Shown here piece by piece: positions 1 through 11,565 of a stretch of DNA of 64,000 nt. Position 1 is the first letter of the stretch. Every line of letters begins with the position of its first letter. The notes under the pieces were generated by a model. That model was not told the DNA's origin. It worked only from the letters and a program-made list of their open reading frames with translations, and ran no database searches. Origin of the DNA: Parasponia andersonii (taxonomy: Eukaryota; Streptophyta; Magnoliopsida; Rosales; Cannabaceae); the NCBI GenBank assembly GCA_002914805.1, contig JXTB01000065.1, positions 348,814-412,813 of the forward strand, given 5' to 3'. Made by a program: the position numbers and the translations under genes.

Positions 1-531
1 GAATGAGTCAAATTATATTTTGTTCCATTCTTTCAAAATATCTAAGACACTGCATATGACCTAGGTTACTGTGTCAATTTGAACAATCTTGTTTTAGAAA
101 TGAGTTGGCGAAAAATAAGAGTATAAGTCTAACAATATAGTTTGGCTCCCTCAAAATAAAGTAAAATAAAAATAAAAACAATATAATGAAACATTTAAAA
201 GTTGAACTACTCAAACTGAAGCAACTACATTATTTTGTTGTCTAATATTCGATAGCTTGAACAGTAGGGGACAAAATGGGATGTGGGTTATTCTTTATGT
301 GGGCAAATTAATAACATTAAACTTAATTAGAACGAACTAGAGAGGTAAAACAACAAGTAAACTTATCGTACAAAATTATAGATCCTCACTAATGTACCTA
401 ATTTAAGGTCATACTAAGTCTCAAGCTAGACCATGTATTTGATAATGCTATGCCCTATAAATATCACATTTTAAAAAAATTAAAAAATAAAATAAAAGAA
501 GAAGCAAAATTAGTCAAGAAGTTGTTATAGC
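1..531. other. AT-rich intergenic sequence
   Basis: No open frame of note, RNA gene or repeat boundary is seen. The stretch runs up to the first base of the Tat-type 5' LTR. The five bases just before that LTR (ATAGC, 527-531) differ by one base from the ATAAC that follows the 3' LTR, so they are probably the left target-site duplication. Confidence 0.6.
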
Positions 532-1158
532 TGTTGTGCGGTCTAAAAACCTACGTGTTGGTTAATACCAAAAAGGGAAAGTTAGCAACCAAGTTGAACG
601 CGTCAGGTCGCATAAAACTTTTTCTGATCAAAGCGCGACCTCCTCCGAATGAGTTAAGTGCAACCAGTATGAAAATGAAACTAGATCAAACTTTATCAAA
701 CAGGTAATCTACAAAGAAAGAGAAACAAAGTTTCTCTTTGAAGATCGACCAATAGTTCCATTTAAGTTATTACCCAGTTATATTGTTACTCAAATTGTAT
801 TTTCTGATTACACACTTACTCGTTTACATAATTGGGAAATATTGAGCTACCCTTACCTATAGAAGGGGAGTTCAATGCTACTGTGAGGGATTTTTGGACT
901 TTGGACTCTTTTTATTTCTTTTTTTCCAGACGATATTCTGTATTTTTAGCTCTTGGGAATTCCAACCTTGAGACTTAACAAAACTCTTGTAATTCTCCAG
1001 AAAGTAGTAAAAAAACAGTGGACGTAAGCTCATCTTTTTTGGAGCTAAACTACTATAAAATTCTTGTCTCTTTACTTACTTTGATTAATCAACATTTTCC
1101 ACACACAAGCTACATCTTGCAATTTCCTAATTCATTGTTGACAAAACCTCCGTCAATA
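532..1158 (+). repeat. 5' LTR of the Tat-type element
   Basis: Begins TGTTGTGCGGTCTAAAAAC and ends in ACCTCCGTCAATA. It matches 12639-13285 and the solo LTR at 18710-19337 along its length. The probable TATA box near 857 reads TATAGAAG here, whereas the 3' LTR and solo LTR keep TATATAAG or TATATAAA, so this promoter copy looks mutated. GTGCGACC-type motifs in the upstream part recur in all three copies. Confidence 0.92.
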
Positions 1159-1160
1159 AT

Positions 1161-1178
1161 TGGCGCTAGAATAAGGGC
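1161..1178 (+). other. Primer-binding site of the Tat-type element
   Basis: TGGCGCTAGAATAAGGGC starts two bases after the 5' LTR, the expected place for a tRNA primer site. Many Tat-lineage elements have a TGGCGC start here. The primer tRNA is not assigned. Confidence 0.6.
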
Positions 1179-1218
1179 TACTCCAGCAAAAAAGTTTGTC
1201 AATTCTGCTTCTTTAACA

Positions 1219-3430
1219 ATGGCAAACACTAGAAACACCAGAACTAGCCAAAACCAATCCCAAAGCACTACTGTTGTACAGGTAGATCCTACTCAGGATC
1301 AGCCTGTCGTGACTGCACCATAAAATATTATCCAAAGACAGGATTGCATGGAGGAGGCACTGGTAAACCTTCAGCAAATTACTAATCAGATTAATGACTC
1401 TCTACGATGACTTGCTGAGGGATAGATGGTGACTCCACCACAGCACGAACGTCCTAGAGAATGTCCTGCTCAACTACCTGAGAGAGGAATTTAGATCATA
1501 GGGATAGGGAACCACGACTGCATAACGCCCAGCAGGAGCATCATAGAGATCGCACCTTCAAGGAAAAAGGCAAGGTCGCAGACTTGCCTCTAGAATCTGG
1601 TACTGAAAGTTCAAGCACTGATCGTGATCATGGACAACCTTCTCAGAGAGCAACCGTCAATCGTAATTGTCTAAACAACGAGCAAAAATGTCAATTGACG
1701 AGCGTCTTTGAAAGGATTAGCAGGGAGTCTCGACAGAATCCTGCAGACCTAAGACAATATCTAGATCAGCGACGTAGTCAGGAGCGATCCACATTGCATC
1801 ACAACGACCGAAGTCAATGTCGTCGCACTATTTCATTGAAATCCCTACAAAGGTCGCAACAGACCCTGCTTGATCAACCAGTCTTATATCGTGATAATGA
1901 CCAAAGGCCACCCCCATCAGAAGTAAGAGATAATGTTCTCCCTCGAACATCGATGTTCATAATTTGAGGATTGCATTAGATACACTTGCTGGCTGGGACG
2001 ATGAGCTCGCTGATTGGTATCGTCAATCGCCATTCAACGAGGAGGTTTGAGCTGCTGCCTTATCTGCTGGATTCAAACTTCCCACCATAAATACTTTTGA
2101 TGGGAAAACTGACCCACAAGATCAAATGGATCACTTCAGCGACTTGATGGAACTTTATCGTGTCAATGATCTTGCATGTTACAGATGTTTTATTGTAACT
2201 CTCACAGGAGCAGCAGTGGTTCTAAGGACTCAAGTCTAGTTTAATCTCGTCTTAGGAATAACTTCAAACTGCATTCTTGAGGCAATTCCAGGCTGTGAAG
2301 AATTTTACTGTTCCACTTGTCAATCTGTCTACTATTCGGCAAGGTCCGGAAGAAACTCTATGATCTTACCTTAATTGCTTTACCTCATAGTTGGCAAAGG
2401 TCAACAATCCACCTGAAGGGGGAGTTTTAACTCTAATGATGGNGCGTCTTTGAAAGGATTAGCAGGGAGTCTCGACAGAATCCTGCAGACCTAAGACAAT
2501 ATCTAGATCAGCGACGTAGTCAGGAGCGATCCACATTGCATCACAACGACCGAAGTCAATGTCGTCGCACTATTTCATTGAAATCCCTACAAAGGTCGCA
2601 ACAGACCCTGCTTGATCAACCAGTCTTATATCGTGATAATGACCAAAGGCCACCCCCATCAGAAGTAAGAGATAATGTTCTCCCTCGAACATCGATGTTC
2701 ATAATTTGAGGATCGCATTAGATACACTTGCTGGCTGGGACGATGAGCTCGCTGATTGGTATCGTCAATCGCCATTCAACGAGGAGGTTTGAGCTGCTGC
2801 CTTATCTGCTGGATTCAAACTTCCCACCATAAATACTTTTGATGGGAAAACTGACCCACAAGATCAAATGGATCACTTCAGCGACTTGATGGAACTTTAT
2901 CGTGTCAATGATCTTGCATGTTACAGGTGTTTTATTGTAACTTTCACAGGAGCAGCGAAGAAGTGGTTCTAAGGACTCAAGTCTAGTTTAATCTCGTCTT
3001 AGGAATAACTTCAAACTGCATTCTTGAGGCAATTCCAGGCTGTGAAGAATTTTACTGTTCCACTTGTCAATCTGTCTACTATTCGGCAAGGTCCGGAAGA
3101 AACTCTATGATCTTACCTTAATTGCTTTACCTCATAGTTGGCAAAGGTCAACAATCCACCTGAAGGGGGAGTTTTAACTCTAATGATGGCTGGGTGTGAC
3201 TAGAGACTAAACTCTGGGAAGAGTTACTTGAGCGAGAATGCTGAACCCTTGAAAACTTCTATCGAAGAGTTGGTCGACATCTGAAGTCACGCGTGAATCT
3301 TCATAAGATAAAGAAGAAAGGAGGAAAAGATACTGCTAAAGATGCGACCACGACCAACAACAATAATAACAAGAACTTAAACAAAAGAAGTAATGAACAA
3401 TTGACTGAGAAGCAGCCCAAACAGAAAAAG
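1219..3430 (+). pseudogene. gag remnant of the Tat-type element
   Basis: The likely original start is the ATG at 1219 (MANTRNTRTSQNQSQS...), but a TAA closes that frame at 1321 and the rest is broken by stops and frameshifts. A typical Tat gag core is readable near 2092-2240: FDGKTDPQDQMDHFSDLMEL, then a segment resembling the conserved capsid region that usually ends in AWF. Downstream lysine-rich sequence (about 3300-3430) resembles the gag C-terminal tail. The 1702-2442 segment recurs as 2444-3189 across a single N, so the gag core is present twice, probably by misassembly. No intact protein is made from this copy. Confidence 0.7.
1702..3189 (+). repeat. Direct duplication of 0.74 kb split by a single N (likely assembly overlap)
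   Basis: Bases 1702-2442 and 2444-3189 are the same gag segment with a few substitutions and a small indel (GCAGCAGTGG versus GCAGCGAAGAAGTGG). The only base between the copies is the N at 2443. This is what two unmerged overlapping contigs look like. Confidence 0.85.
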
Positions 3431-3857
3431 TAGGAGATTCGAAGAGCTCCTATAAGGTTCAACAATTATACTAAACTGAATGCACCCATAGATCACATCT
3501 ATGCGGTCACACACCAGCAAGAGCGATATCGTCAACTGGAATCGATAAAAAGGGATAGAGTGAGGCGTGATCCCAACAAGATACCAATAACTACTTTGCC
3601 TTAAAAGATGAAATCGAAAGATTAATTAAAGAAGGACAGTTGCGATAGTACACCAAACAGAATAATAAAATGCGAGAACAAAACTGACAGTGACTCTAGA
3701 AATTCAACACGAGGTACGAACTATTTTTGGAGGACCGCACATTGGTGGAGATTCGAAGAGGGCACAAGATAGGTACGCACGAGAAGCACGACAGTAACCG
3801 TTGACCAATGTCATGCATCATGAGCAATAACCACGAAAGCTTCAACGGGTACCAGAT

Positions 3858-4238
3858 ATGGATATTACCTTCACGGAACAGGATGCAAAGGAGGTCCATT
3901 ACTCGCATAATGATGCATTGGTCATAAAGATCAACTGTGGAAGCACGCAGCTACGGCGAGTATTGGTTGATAACGGAAGTGTCGTCGATATCCTATACTA
4001 TGACACCTTCAAGAAGATGGGTTTGAGTGAAAGTGACCTAATGCCCGTTGTCACTCCTCTTTACAGATTTACAAGTAAAAACATAATGCCTAGGGGCATG
4101 ATTAAGTTAATGGTGAACGTTGGAACTTATCCTAGGGTTTCAACGGTAATGACCCAATTCTTAGTTGTGGATTGTCCCTCTGTATTTAATGTTATACTAG
4201 GAAGACAAACACTGAGGGAACTTCGAGCAGTTACTTAA
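3858..4238 (+). pseudogene. Aspartic protease domain of the Tat-type pol, first copy
   Basis: The frame from 3858 reads through a retropepsin-like fold. Its catalytic motif is VDNGS followed by VVDIL, the usual Tat form in which DNGS replaces DTGA. The end of the domain is the typical hydrophobic FNVILGRQTLREL. It cleaves the polyprotein in living members of the family. The frame stops at 4236-4238, before the RT. The segment is repeated at 4692-5051 after a single N, probably the same genomic sequence assembled twice. Confidence 0.8.
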
Positions 4239-4384
4239 ATCTATCACCTCGCTATGAAGTTCCTGACTCAACATGGAGTAGGCGAAGTGCGAGGCAACCA
4301 ATATGACACGAGGACTTATTCTAATAATTCTTTAAAGCTCGCAGCAAAAGATATGACACCTCGCACAATGATAGTCCAGCTACA

Positions 4385-4475
4385 AGGTGAAGCATCAAGT
4401 GAAGCGTCAGGTGAAGCATCAAGTGAAGCGTCAGGTGAAGCGTCAAGTGAAGCATCAGATAAAGCATCAAGTTAA
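4385..4475 (+). repeat. 24-bp minisatellite between protease and RT (repeated at 5198-5288)
   Basis: Alternating GGTGAAGCATCAAGTGAAGC-type units encode GEASSEAS repeats (final unit SDKASS) in the linker after the protease domain. The same array appears again at about 5198-5288 in the second assembled copy. It looks like replication-slippage expansion in a spacer with no known function. Confidence 0.8.
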
Positions 4476-4691
4476 GCGTCGAGGGAAGCATCAGGCGAAA
4501 CATCAATTGATGGGCTCGACCCTTGAGAAATTGATGGAAAGATCAAGATTGGACCTATAGAAGACTTAGATGATTTGCCGATTGATAGATCTTCGAAGGT
4601 TCTAAAAATCCGAGCAAAGTTTCAAGAACCCATGTGAGCTTTATTGGTTGCTTTTCTAAAATCAAACTTAGATATCTTCGCATGGCAACAN

Positions 4692-5051
4692 CAGGATGCA
4701 AAGGAGGTCCATTACTCGCATAATGATGCATTGGTCATAAAGATCAACTGTGGAAGCACGCAGCTACGGCGAGTATTGGTTGATAACGGAAGTGTCGTCG
4801 ATATCCTATACTATGACACCTTCAAGAAGATGGGTTTGAGTGAAAGTGACCTAATGCCCGTTGTCACTCCTCTTTACAGATTTACAAGTAAAAACATAAT
4901 GCCTAGGGGCATGATTAAGTTAATGGTGAACGTTGGAACTTATCCTAGGGTTTCAACGGTAATGACCCAATTCTTAGTTGTGGATTGTCCCTCTGTATTT
5001 AATGTTATACTAGGAAGACAAACACTGAGGGAACTTCGAGCAGTTACTTAA
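4692..5051 (+). pseudogene. Aspartic protease domain of the Tat-type pol, second assembled copy
   Basis: Identical in the readable part to the protease at 3858-4238, including the VDNGS active-site motif. Its first residues are missing because the copy begins directly after the N at 4691. A real element has one protease, so this is best read as an assembly duplicate. Confidence 0.75.
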
Positions 5052-5456
5052 ATCTATCACCTCGCTATGAAGTTCCTGACTCAACATGGAGTAGGCGAAG
5101 TGCGAGGCAACCAATATGACACGAGGACTTATTCTAATAATTCTTTAAAGCTCGCAGCAAAAGATATGACACCTCGCACAATGATAGTCCAGCTACAAGG
5201 TGAAGCATCAAGTGAAGCGTCAGGTGAAGCATCAAGTGAAGCGTCAGGTGAAGCGTCAAGTGAAGCATCAGATAAAGCATCAAGTTAAGCGTCGAGGGAA
5301 GCATCAGGCGAAACATCAATTGATGGGCTCGACCCTTGAGAAATTGATGGAAAGATCAAGATTGGACCTATAGAAGACTTAGATGATTTCCCGATTGATA
5401 GATCTTCGAAGGTTCTAAAAATCCGAGCAAAGTTTCAAGAACCCATGTGAGCTTTA

Positions 5457-7180
5457 TTGGTTGCTTTTCTAAAATCAAACTTAGATATCTTCGCATGGCA
5501 ACATTCGGATATAGTGGGGATTAATCTGAATATCATGTGTCATTGCCTTAATATAGATATAACGAAGAAGACTGTACGGCAAAAAAGAAGAGTCATGAAT
5601 CCAAAACGCTACCTCATATTGAAAGAATGGATAAAGAAGTTGCTCGAAATTGGATTCATCAGGGAATCTTTGTACCCGAACTGGCTTGCAAATCTAGTTT
5701 TAGTAAAGAAACCCAATGGGAAGTGGAGAACTTGCATTGATTTCACTGACCTTAACAAAAGATACCCGAAGGACAGTTTTCCCCTTCTAAGAACCGACCA
5801 GCTTATAGATGTGATGTCGGGGCATAAACTCTTAAGCTTTATGGACGCATATTCTAGATACAATCAAATCCCAATATACAAGCTAGATGAGGAGCATACC
5901 TCGTTCATCACTGATCGAGGATTGTATGTTACAAGAAGATACCCTTTGGACTCATCAATATAGGAGCGACTTATCAGCGTCTTGTCAATATGATGTTTGC
6001 AAAACAAATTGGTAAGACAATGGAAGTATATATCGATGACATATTGGTAAAGTCGAAGAAAGCTGAAGATCATGTCAACCATCTTGATGAAATGTTCAAA
6101 ATTCTTCGGAAATATCAGATGAAGCTGAACCCTTAGAAGTGCGCATTCAGAGTAGGATCTAAAAAATTCCTGGGGTTCATAGTCAATCAGCGAGGAATTG
6201 AGGCTAACCCTCAAAAGATACAAGCACTGATTGATATGCAATCCCCCATAAAACGAAAGAAGTGCAAAGCCTAGTGGGAAGAGTGGCTGCATTGAGTCGA
6301 TTTGTATCCAGGTCAACTGGTAAATGCCAACCATTCTTTAAAATATTGAAAGGTTTGAAGAGGTTCGAGTAGACGGAAGAATGCGAGCAAGCGTTTCAAG
6401 AATTAAAGGCACACTTAAGTTCTCCTCCACTCTTGTCGAAGCCAAGCCCGGAGGAAGAGTTATACTTGTATCTCGTTGTTTCCAAATATACGAAAAGTAT
6501 TGCATTAATTTGAGAAGAAGAAAAAATACAACGACTGGTATATTACATAAGTAAAAGGCTGCTTGATGCCAAAACAAGATATCTAGAGATAGAAAAGTTG
6601 GCATTAGCACTTATCGTCGCATCCAGGAAGCTTCGACCTTATTTTCATGCGTACTCCATCAAAGTTTTCATGAATTTTCCATTAAAGTAAGTTCTGCAAA
6701 AACCTGAGACTTCAGGACGACTACTTAAGTGGGCCATTGAGTTGAGTCAATTTGACATCAATTTTCAACCTCACACTGCGATTAAAGGTCAAGCTCTCGC
6801 AGATTTCATTGCAGAGTTCACATATAATGTCAATCTTCCCACAGAAGTGATCAAAAAACCTGCTATAGATTTATCAAGATTGTGGAAACTTTACGTCGAT
6901 GGATCGTCAAACGAGAATAGAGCCGGTGTGAGCTTAGTACTAATCAGTCCTGAAGGGCATAATATTCATTGTGCACTGCGCTTCAAATTTCCAGCGTCGA
7001 ATAATGAGGCAGAATATGAAGCACTAATAGCTGGGCTAAAGCTCGCACAAGAAATGAAGGTCGAAATGATTGAGGTATACAGAGATTTCCAACTAGTCGT
7101 TTGTCCAGTGATCGGTGATTATTAAGCAAAAGGAGAAAGAATGATGGCTTACTTACAGGAGTTACAATGACTGTTCTCGA
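5457..7180 (+). pseudogene. Reverse transcriptase and dual RNase H of the Tat-type pol
   Basis: The N-terminal part (5457-5960) carries the Ty3/gypsy RT motifs LVKKPNGKWRTCIDFTDLN and the MDAYSRYNQI region. The frame then shifts, and the catalytic YIDD box lies at 6029-6040 (YIDDILVKS). A degenerate first RNase H/connection runs to about 6740 (for example SKRLLDAKTRYLEIEKLALA). A second RNase H follows at about 6880-7120: LYVDGSSNENRAG, then NNEAEYEAL, then RDFQLVV, keeping the catalytic acidic residues D, E and D. Two RNase H domains in series are a mark of the Tat lineage. Several stops and at least two frameshifts make it non-functional. Confidence 0.82.
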
Positions 7181-7281
7181 CATTTACTGCTTATAACATT
7201 CAATTTCTTCCTTGTATTAAGAATACTCGGGCAGATGCTCCAACTAAGCTCGCCTCAACAAAAGATGCCGAATTATTAAAG

Positions 7282-8605
7282 GTGGCTCCTGTCGATTCTC
7301 TTGTGAAACCAAGTATTGAGGTAGAGACCCAAGTAACCATGCCGGATGACAAAAAATCATCGTGGATGGATCCTATAATGAAGTATCTACAAAATAGCGA
7401 TCTCCTAGAAAGCAAAGACGATGCAAAGCGACTTCAAATAAAGGTAGCTCGCTATATCATCTATGATGGGAAGCTTTATCGAAGAAGTTTTAGCTCGCTG
7501 TTATTATTATGTGTTGATGAAGAAAAGGCACACTACATTATGAGGGAAATTCACAAAGAATATATGGAAACCATTCAGGGGGGCAAGCACCTGCGAACAA
7601 GGTTCTCAGACAACAGTATTTTTGGCCAATTATGAAAAAAGATACAATGGAATTTGCTAGGAGGTGTGACAAATGTCAACAATTTGCGATTGTTCCTAAA
7701 ATCTCACATGTTCCTCGAACTCCAATGACTAGTCCATGGCCATTTGCAGTATGGGAAATTGATATTATCGAAATTCTTCCATTGGCACGAGGTGGATTGA
7801 AGTATGCAGTGGTCTCAGCCGATTATTTCACCAAGTGGACAAAAGCAGAAGCATTGAATACCATTTCCACAAAAAAAGATGATAGATTTTGTTTACAAAT
7901 CTATAATCTGCCGTTATGGTATACCATATACTATAATTTCTGAGAATGGGAAAAAATTTGAGTGCGATGAGTTTTGTAACTTCTGCGACAACTTAGGCAT
8001 CAAGAAGAACTTCTTCGCGGTTGTTTATCCATAAGCCAATGGACAGGTTGAGGCCATAAACAAGATACTTAAACAGAACTTAAAGACAAAGCCAGAAGAG
8101 CACAAAGGAGCTTGGCCAGATATACCTCCTTGGCCAGATATACTTCCTGAAGTATGGGCTTATCGCTCCACTCAACGAACCACTACTGGAAAAAGTCCAT
8201 TCTCTTTAGTTTATGGATACAAGGTAATGGTGCCAATAGAAATTGGTGCGAGCTCTCTACGATGATCTACCTATGAACAAGATCAAAATAATGCACTAAT
8301 GAGGATTGAGCTCGATCTTTTAGAAGAAAGGAGCAAGCAGTCTCAGTTTCGAATCGCATCATATCAACAGCGCACTGCCCGATATTATACTCTAAAGTCA
8401 GAAGCATGGGATTTAAAGTTGGTGATTTTGTTCTTCGACAAGTTCTACCTAATAATAAAGAGCACGGTGCAGGTTTATTTGGACCCTCTTCAGAAGGACC
8501 GTATGTTATTGATGCCATCATTCGACCTGGGACGTACAAGCTAGCTCGTACTGATGAACAAAAGATCGAGTATGCTTAGAATACAGAATAACTTCATTGC
8601 TATTA
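7282..8605 (+). pseudogene. Integrase of the Tat-type pol
   Basis: The zinc-binding region is seen at about 7540-7680: one His is kept (IHKEYM), the second His position is replaced, and the CDKCQQ pair is intact. The catalytic core follows, with WEID at about 7758. The second catalytic Asp, in the ISDNG context, reads ISENG near 7940. The Glu is kept in NGQVEAINK near 8040-8065. A GKSPFSLVYGYKVMVPIE segment near 8190-8245 is the usual core end. The C-terminus is closed by TAG at 8577 where the family normally has Trp (YA*NTE). Stops, a frameshift and lost catalytic residues show it is dead. Confidence 0.78.
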
Positions 8606-9445
8606 TCAGTGAATCTTCATATCTTCGTGTATTTTCAACGACCTGGGGGGCATCTTGTATTCGTCATTCGTCGTCATTCATCAATAAAGATGTCTTCTTA
8701 TTATTCGTCATTTGTCGTCATTCATCAATAAAGATGTTTTTTCTTTGATTATTCAATTTTATTTGGTTCATCTTTTATAGTTTTATGGCAGTCTACGAAT
8801 ACCATAAAACTCGAGGGACAGTGGGATCAGAATATTATCTCCTACTCGCTTCCTAAAGGACTATGCAAATATTCATTTAGAGGGGTTAAAATTTTAGATC
8901 GCCGAATTTTTAAATTTCTTAAAATCTTAGGATTTTCTTCTCACTTCATGCCATGGCATGTCGTATTATGCAATTCTCCTCCTCGAATAACAAAGTAACT
9001 AAGCAAAACATTCATTGTTCGATGTGATATATTGCTATATTACATTTTGTCGTGGAACTTTAGAAAAATAGTATTGAGTTCGCATCACTCATACTTGTTG
9101 TTTTCTTAAGCGACCTAACTTATCCTAATACTTAAAATCTGTTTTAAGTTAGTTAGATTCGAATCGCAATAGCGTACCGATCAGTCACCTAGTGATTGAC
9201 TACTTGGTTAAATTATGCATCTTAATATTACAATGCAGTGTTTTAATTATTTTACAGGAATAAACATTTGACAAGAAAAACTTCATTGATAAAAGCTTGC
9301 ATCTGTATACAAGCAAAGTATTACAAAGCAAAAAGGACCAGCTCACATTGTTCTGAAACTTTGTAAAATAGATAAAAAAAAATTTTTATGCAAATGTGCT
9401 CGCTCCACCCTTTTTTAGTTGTAGCTTCGGTTTCCTTCTAGCTCT
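8606..9445. other. Spacer between pol and the antisense gene of the Tat-type element
   Basis: Non-coding 3' region of the element. A short imperfect tandem duplication of a TCGTCATTCATCAATAAAGATG unit lies at about 8654-8740. Two longer local plus-strand frames start here or just downstream, but the sense of the region is on the other strand. Confidence 0.55.
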
Positions 9446-11565
9446 AGACAAGCTTGACTACATCTTCACCAAGGATGGAAAAGTTGAAACCCGGATGCTC
9501 ACAAAAAATATTACATATCATGGTCGACGAGGCGATGTCACTGACCTTCTCTTCGAGCTCTTTGCCTTCAGTGGCCCTGAATTCTTCTACAGCCTTTCGA
9601 GCCGTCTCTGTTGTCGCCTCCTTCAGAATATCCGGATGCTCGGAGATAGTCTTCTCAAGTTCTTTAATTTTTTCATCAAGCTTCTCCTTTTCAAGCTTTT
9701 CCTTGGCCAGATCCTCGCACAGCTGTTGTTTCTTCAACTCGAAGGAATTTTTCTCTTTTTCGCGAGTCTTCTTCGAGTCCTTGAATACTTGAGTCATTTC
9801 TTCGACTTTTCAGCCTTCTCCATGCATTCAAGGACCGGGTCATACATCAAAACAATAATTGCAGCGGTCTGAAAATATAACACACATCAATTCAAGAAAA
9901 GTACGTCGAAGAGTGAAGATAGAAGATGCTTACGTTTACCAACATCCTCATTGTAGAATTGAAAGTGACCTTGGCTGGTCGTCGCTTCATCCTCTCTCAA
10001 CCATCCTCAATAGTGAAACGGTCGATGAAGGCTGCGCTCGAACCAATTTTTTCTGGCAGTTGGTGAAGGAGTGCGAAAAGCTCCTCTTCTTTGTTGGCCT
10101 GGCTCGGTCCCCAAGAAGAGGTGGTTGTTTCCTTAGATGACTCAGGCTAGCTTGCAGTTTTTGAAGGCTGAGGAGGAGACAAGCTTGTTGGGATATCCTC
10201 GAAGGCGACTTTTCTCTTATTTGAAGTGTCGACCTTCTCTTTCCCTTTTGTCGAGGAAGGGGGTGTGCTGTCTGGTGTCTTGGACTTTGCCATTGACCCC
10301 AATGTTGAAGGTGGCGCTCACAGTCCGCTGTCAATTGTCATTTCTATACAAATATGATTAGTTAGCATGCGAGGTATATAATGTGACAAAGAGGAGAAAT
10401 AATTAAAAAAAAATTGCCTTATTGATGTTGAGAAATTGGTGGCGATGCAGCTTCTGAATATGATGGTTCTGGGACAGGAATGGCAAGTGCTTTTCATTTC
10501 CTGGGTTTAAAAGACAAGGCATCTATTTCCTTCTGTTTCTTCAGCTTCTTCTTCGAGCTCGAGGGTTTAGCCGGACGGTTGGCAGAATCTGGAAGAGCGG
10601 CTCCCTTTGAAAACAGTCCGCAAGCAACTAGGTTTTTGGTCATCCCAAGTCTCTTCCAATCAAATTCTTCAATCAGAAGGTTGTTTATTTTATACACCCT
10701 TGCGAGCTGTTCTTTGGAGAGTCCTGGACGTTCCCTATTATCTACAATGATATACGAATGCGATTAGAATGATAGATTTATATAGAGAAAGCAATAAGCT
10801 AAAAGTTACCTACCAGGATTTTGAAAGAAGCTATTATCCGCGTAGTCAAAGTAGAAAAATAGATTTTTCCATTTTCCCATATTATTATGGACCCCGTAGA
10901 TAGTTTTTATTGTTTGGTTCGACCACTTGCTCGCATAGAAGAAGTTGAAATCTAATGGGTTTGATTTCACTTGGTAGAATTAACGAACTCTTCAAGAGTG
11001 AAGGATTCTAAACCTAAGTATAATATGTACAAACCTACCATGTATCTATATGTGTTTAGGGTTAGTTGAAAATGGACAACTCCATAATAGTCGACGATCG
11101 ATTTTATATATGGATGAAGTGGGAGGTGGACACCACATCTAAGAACTGCTTCTGAGAATGAGGTAATTCTGCGATGAGGTAATTCTGCGAGGAGGTGTAT
11201 GTGGTCGATTGAACTCTGTGGGTAGGCGAAGAGGGACGTCGATTTTGTAGTTGTATACGATCTTTCTGAACTTGTTTGTTGTACAGCTCGTCTTTATATT
11301 AATACATGACCAATCTCCCTCTATATAGTGATAACCCATTGCAAATGCCGGGGCATCCCTGATATGCCGAGGCATCCCTGATATGCCGAGGCCATTGGTC
11401 TTGAGGGAAGTTGCCTATGCGAGGACTACTTTGCCTGGCCCTGATTATTTCTACTTCAGGTTCTGACTCAAGATAGTCTTCGAGATTTATAGAGCTAATG
11501 CTTGTATTGAAAGACGATTCTCCTGAGAACGCATTTCCCTCCCAAAATTCCTCAATACTAGACAT
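9446..11565 (-). pseudogene. Intron-bearing antisense gene of the Tat-type element (putative gypsy-type transposon domain)
   Basis: Read on the minus strand from an ATG at 11565 (MSSIEEFWEGN...). The pieces fit one multi-exon gene: an acidic N-terminus; at about 11140-10990 a segment reading LPLHPYIKSIVDYYGVVHFQ; and at about 10970-10815 LDFNFFYASKWSNQTIK...FYFDYADNSFFQNP. A donor (CCTG/GTAGGT near 10815) and an acceptor (TTGTAG/A near 10743) join this to DNRERPGLSKEQLARVYKIN and a basic tail. A Pro/Ser-rich exon lies at about 10320-10140. A last exon (about 9868-9446) encodes a Lys/Glu-rich coiled coil (KEKLEKEKLDEKIKELEK). The LPLHP...YG pattern resembles the plant putative gypsy-type transposon domain (PF04195). 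Antisense ORFs at this place are known in Tat elements; their function is unknown. Frameshifts near 10965 and 9797 break it. Confidence 0.6.

Larger units (their letters stand above)
3879..5503 (+). repeat. Direct duplication of 812 bp split by a single N (likely assembly overlap)
   Basis: Bases 3879-4690 and 4692-5503 are the same length and almost identical; one difference was noticed (GATTTGCCG near 4573 versus GATTTCCCG). The N at 4691 is the only separator. The duplicated block carries the protease domain and the GEASSEAS minisatellite. Confidence 0.88.

Noticed and set aside
4321-4506. Minus-strand frame of Met-Leu-His repeats
   Set aside because: It is the reverse of the GEASSEAS minisatellite and has no independent support.
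3858-5051. Two protease domains as a real feature of the Tat-type element
   Set aside because: The copies are almost identical and meet exactly at a single N, so contig overlap is a simpler cause than a domain duplication.
9396-9872. 158-codon plus-strand frame as a membrane protein
   Set aside because: It is the shadow of the antisense coiled-coil exon; the Lys/Glu codons of the minus strand read as Leu/Phe/Ser on the plus strand.
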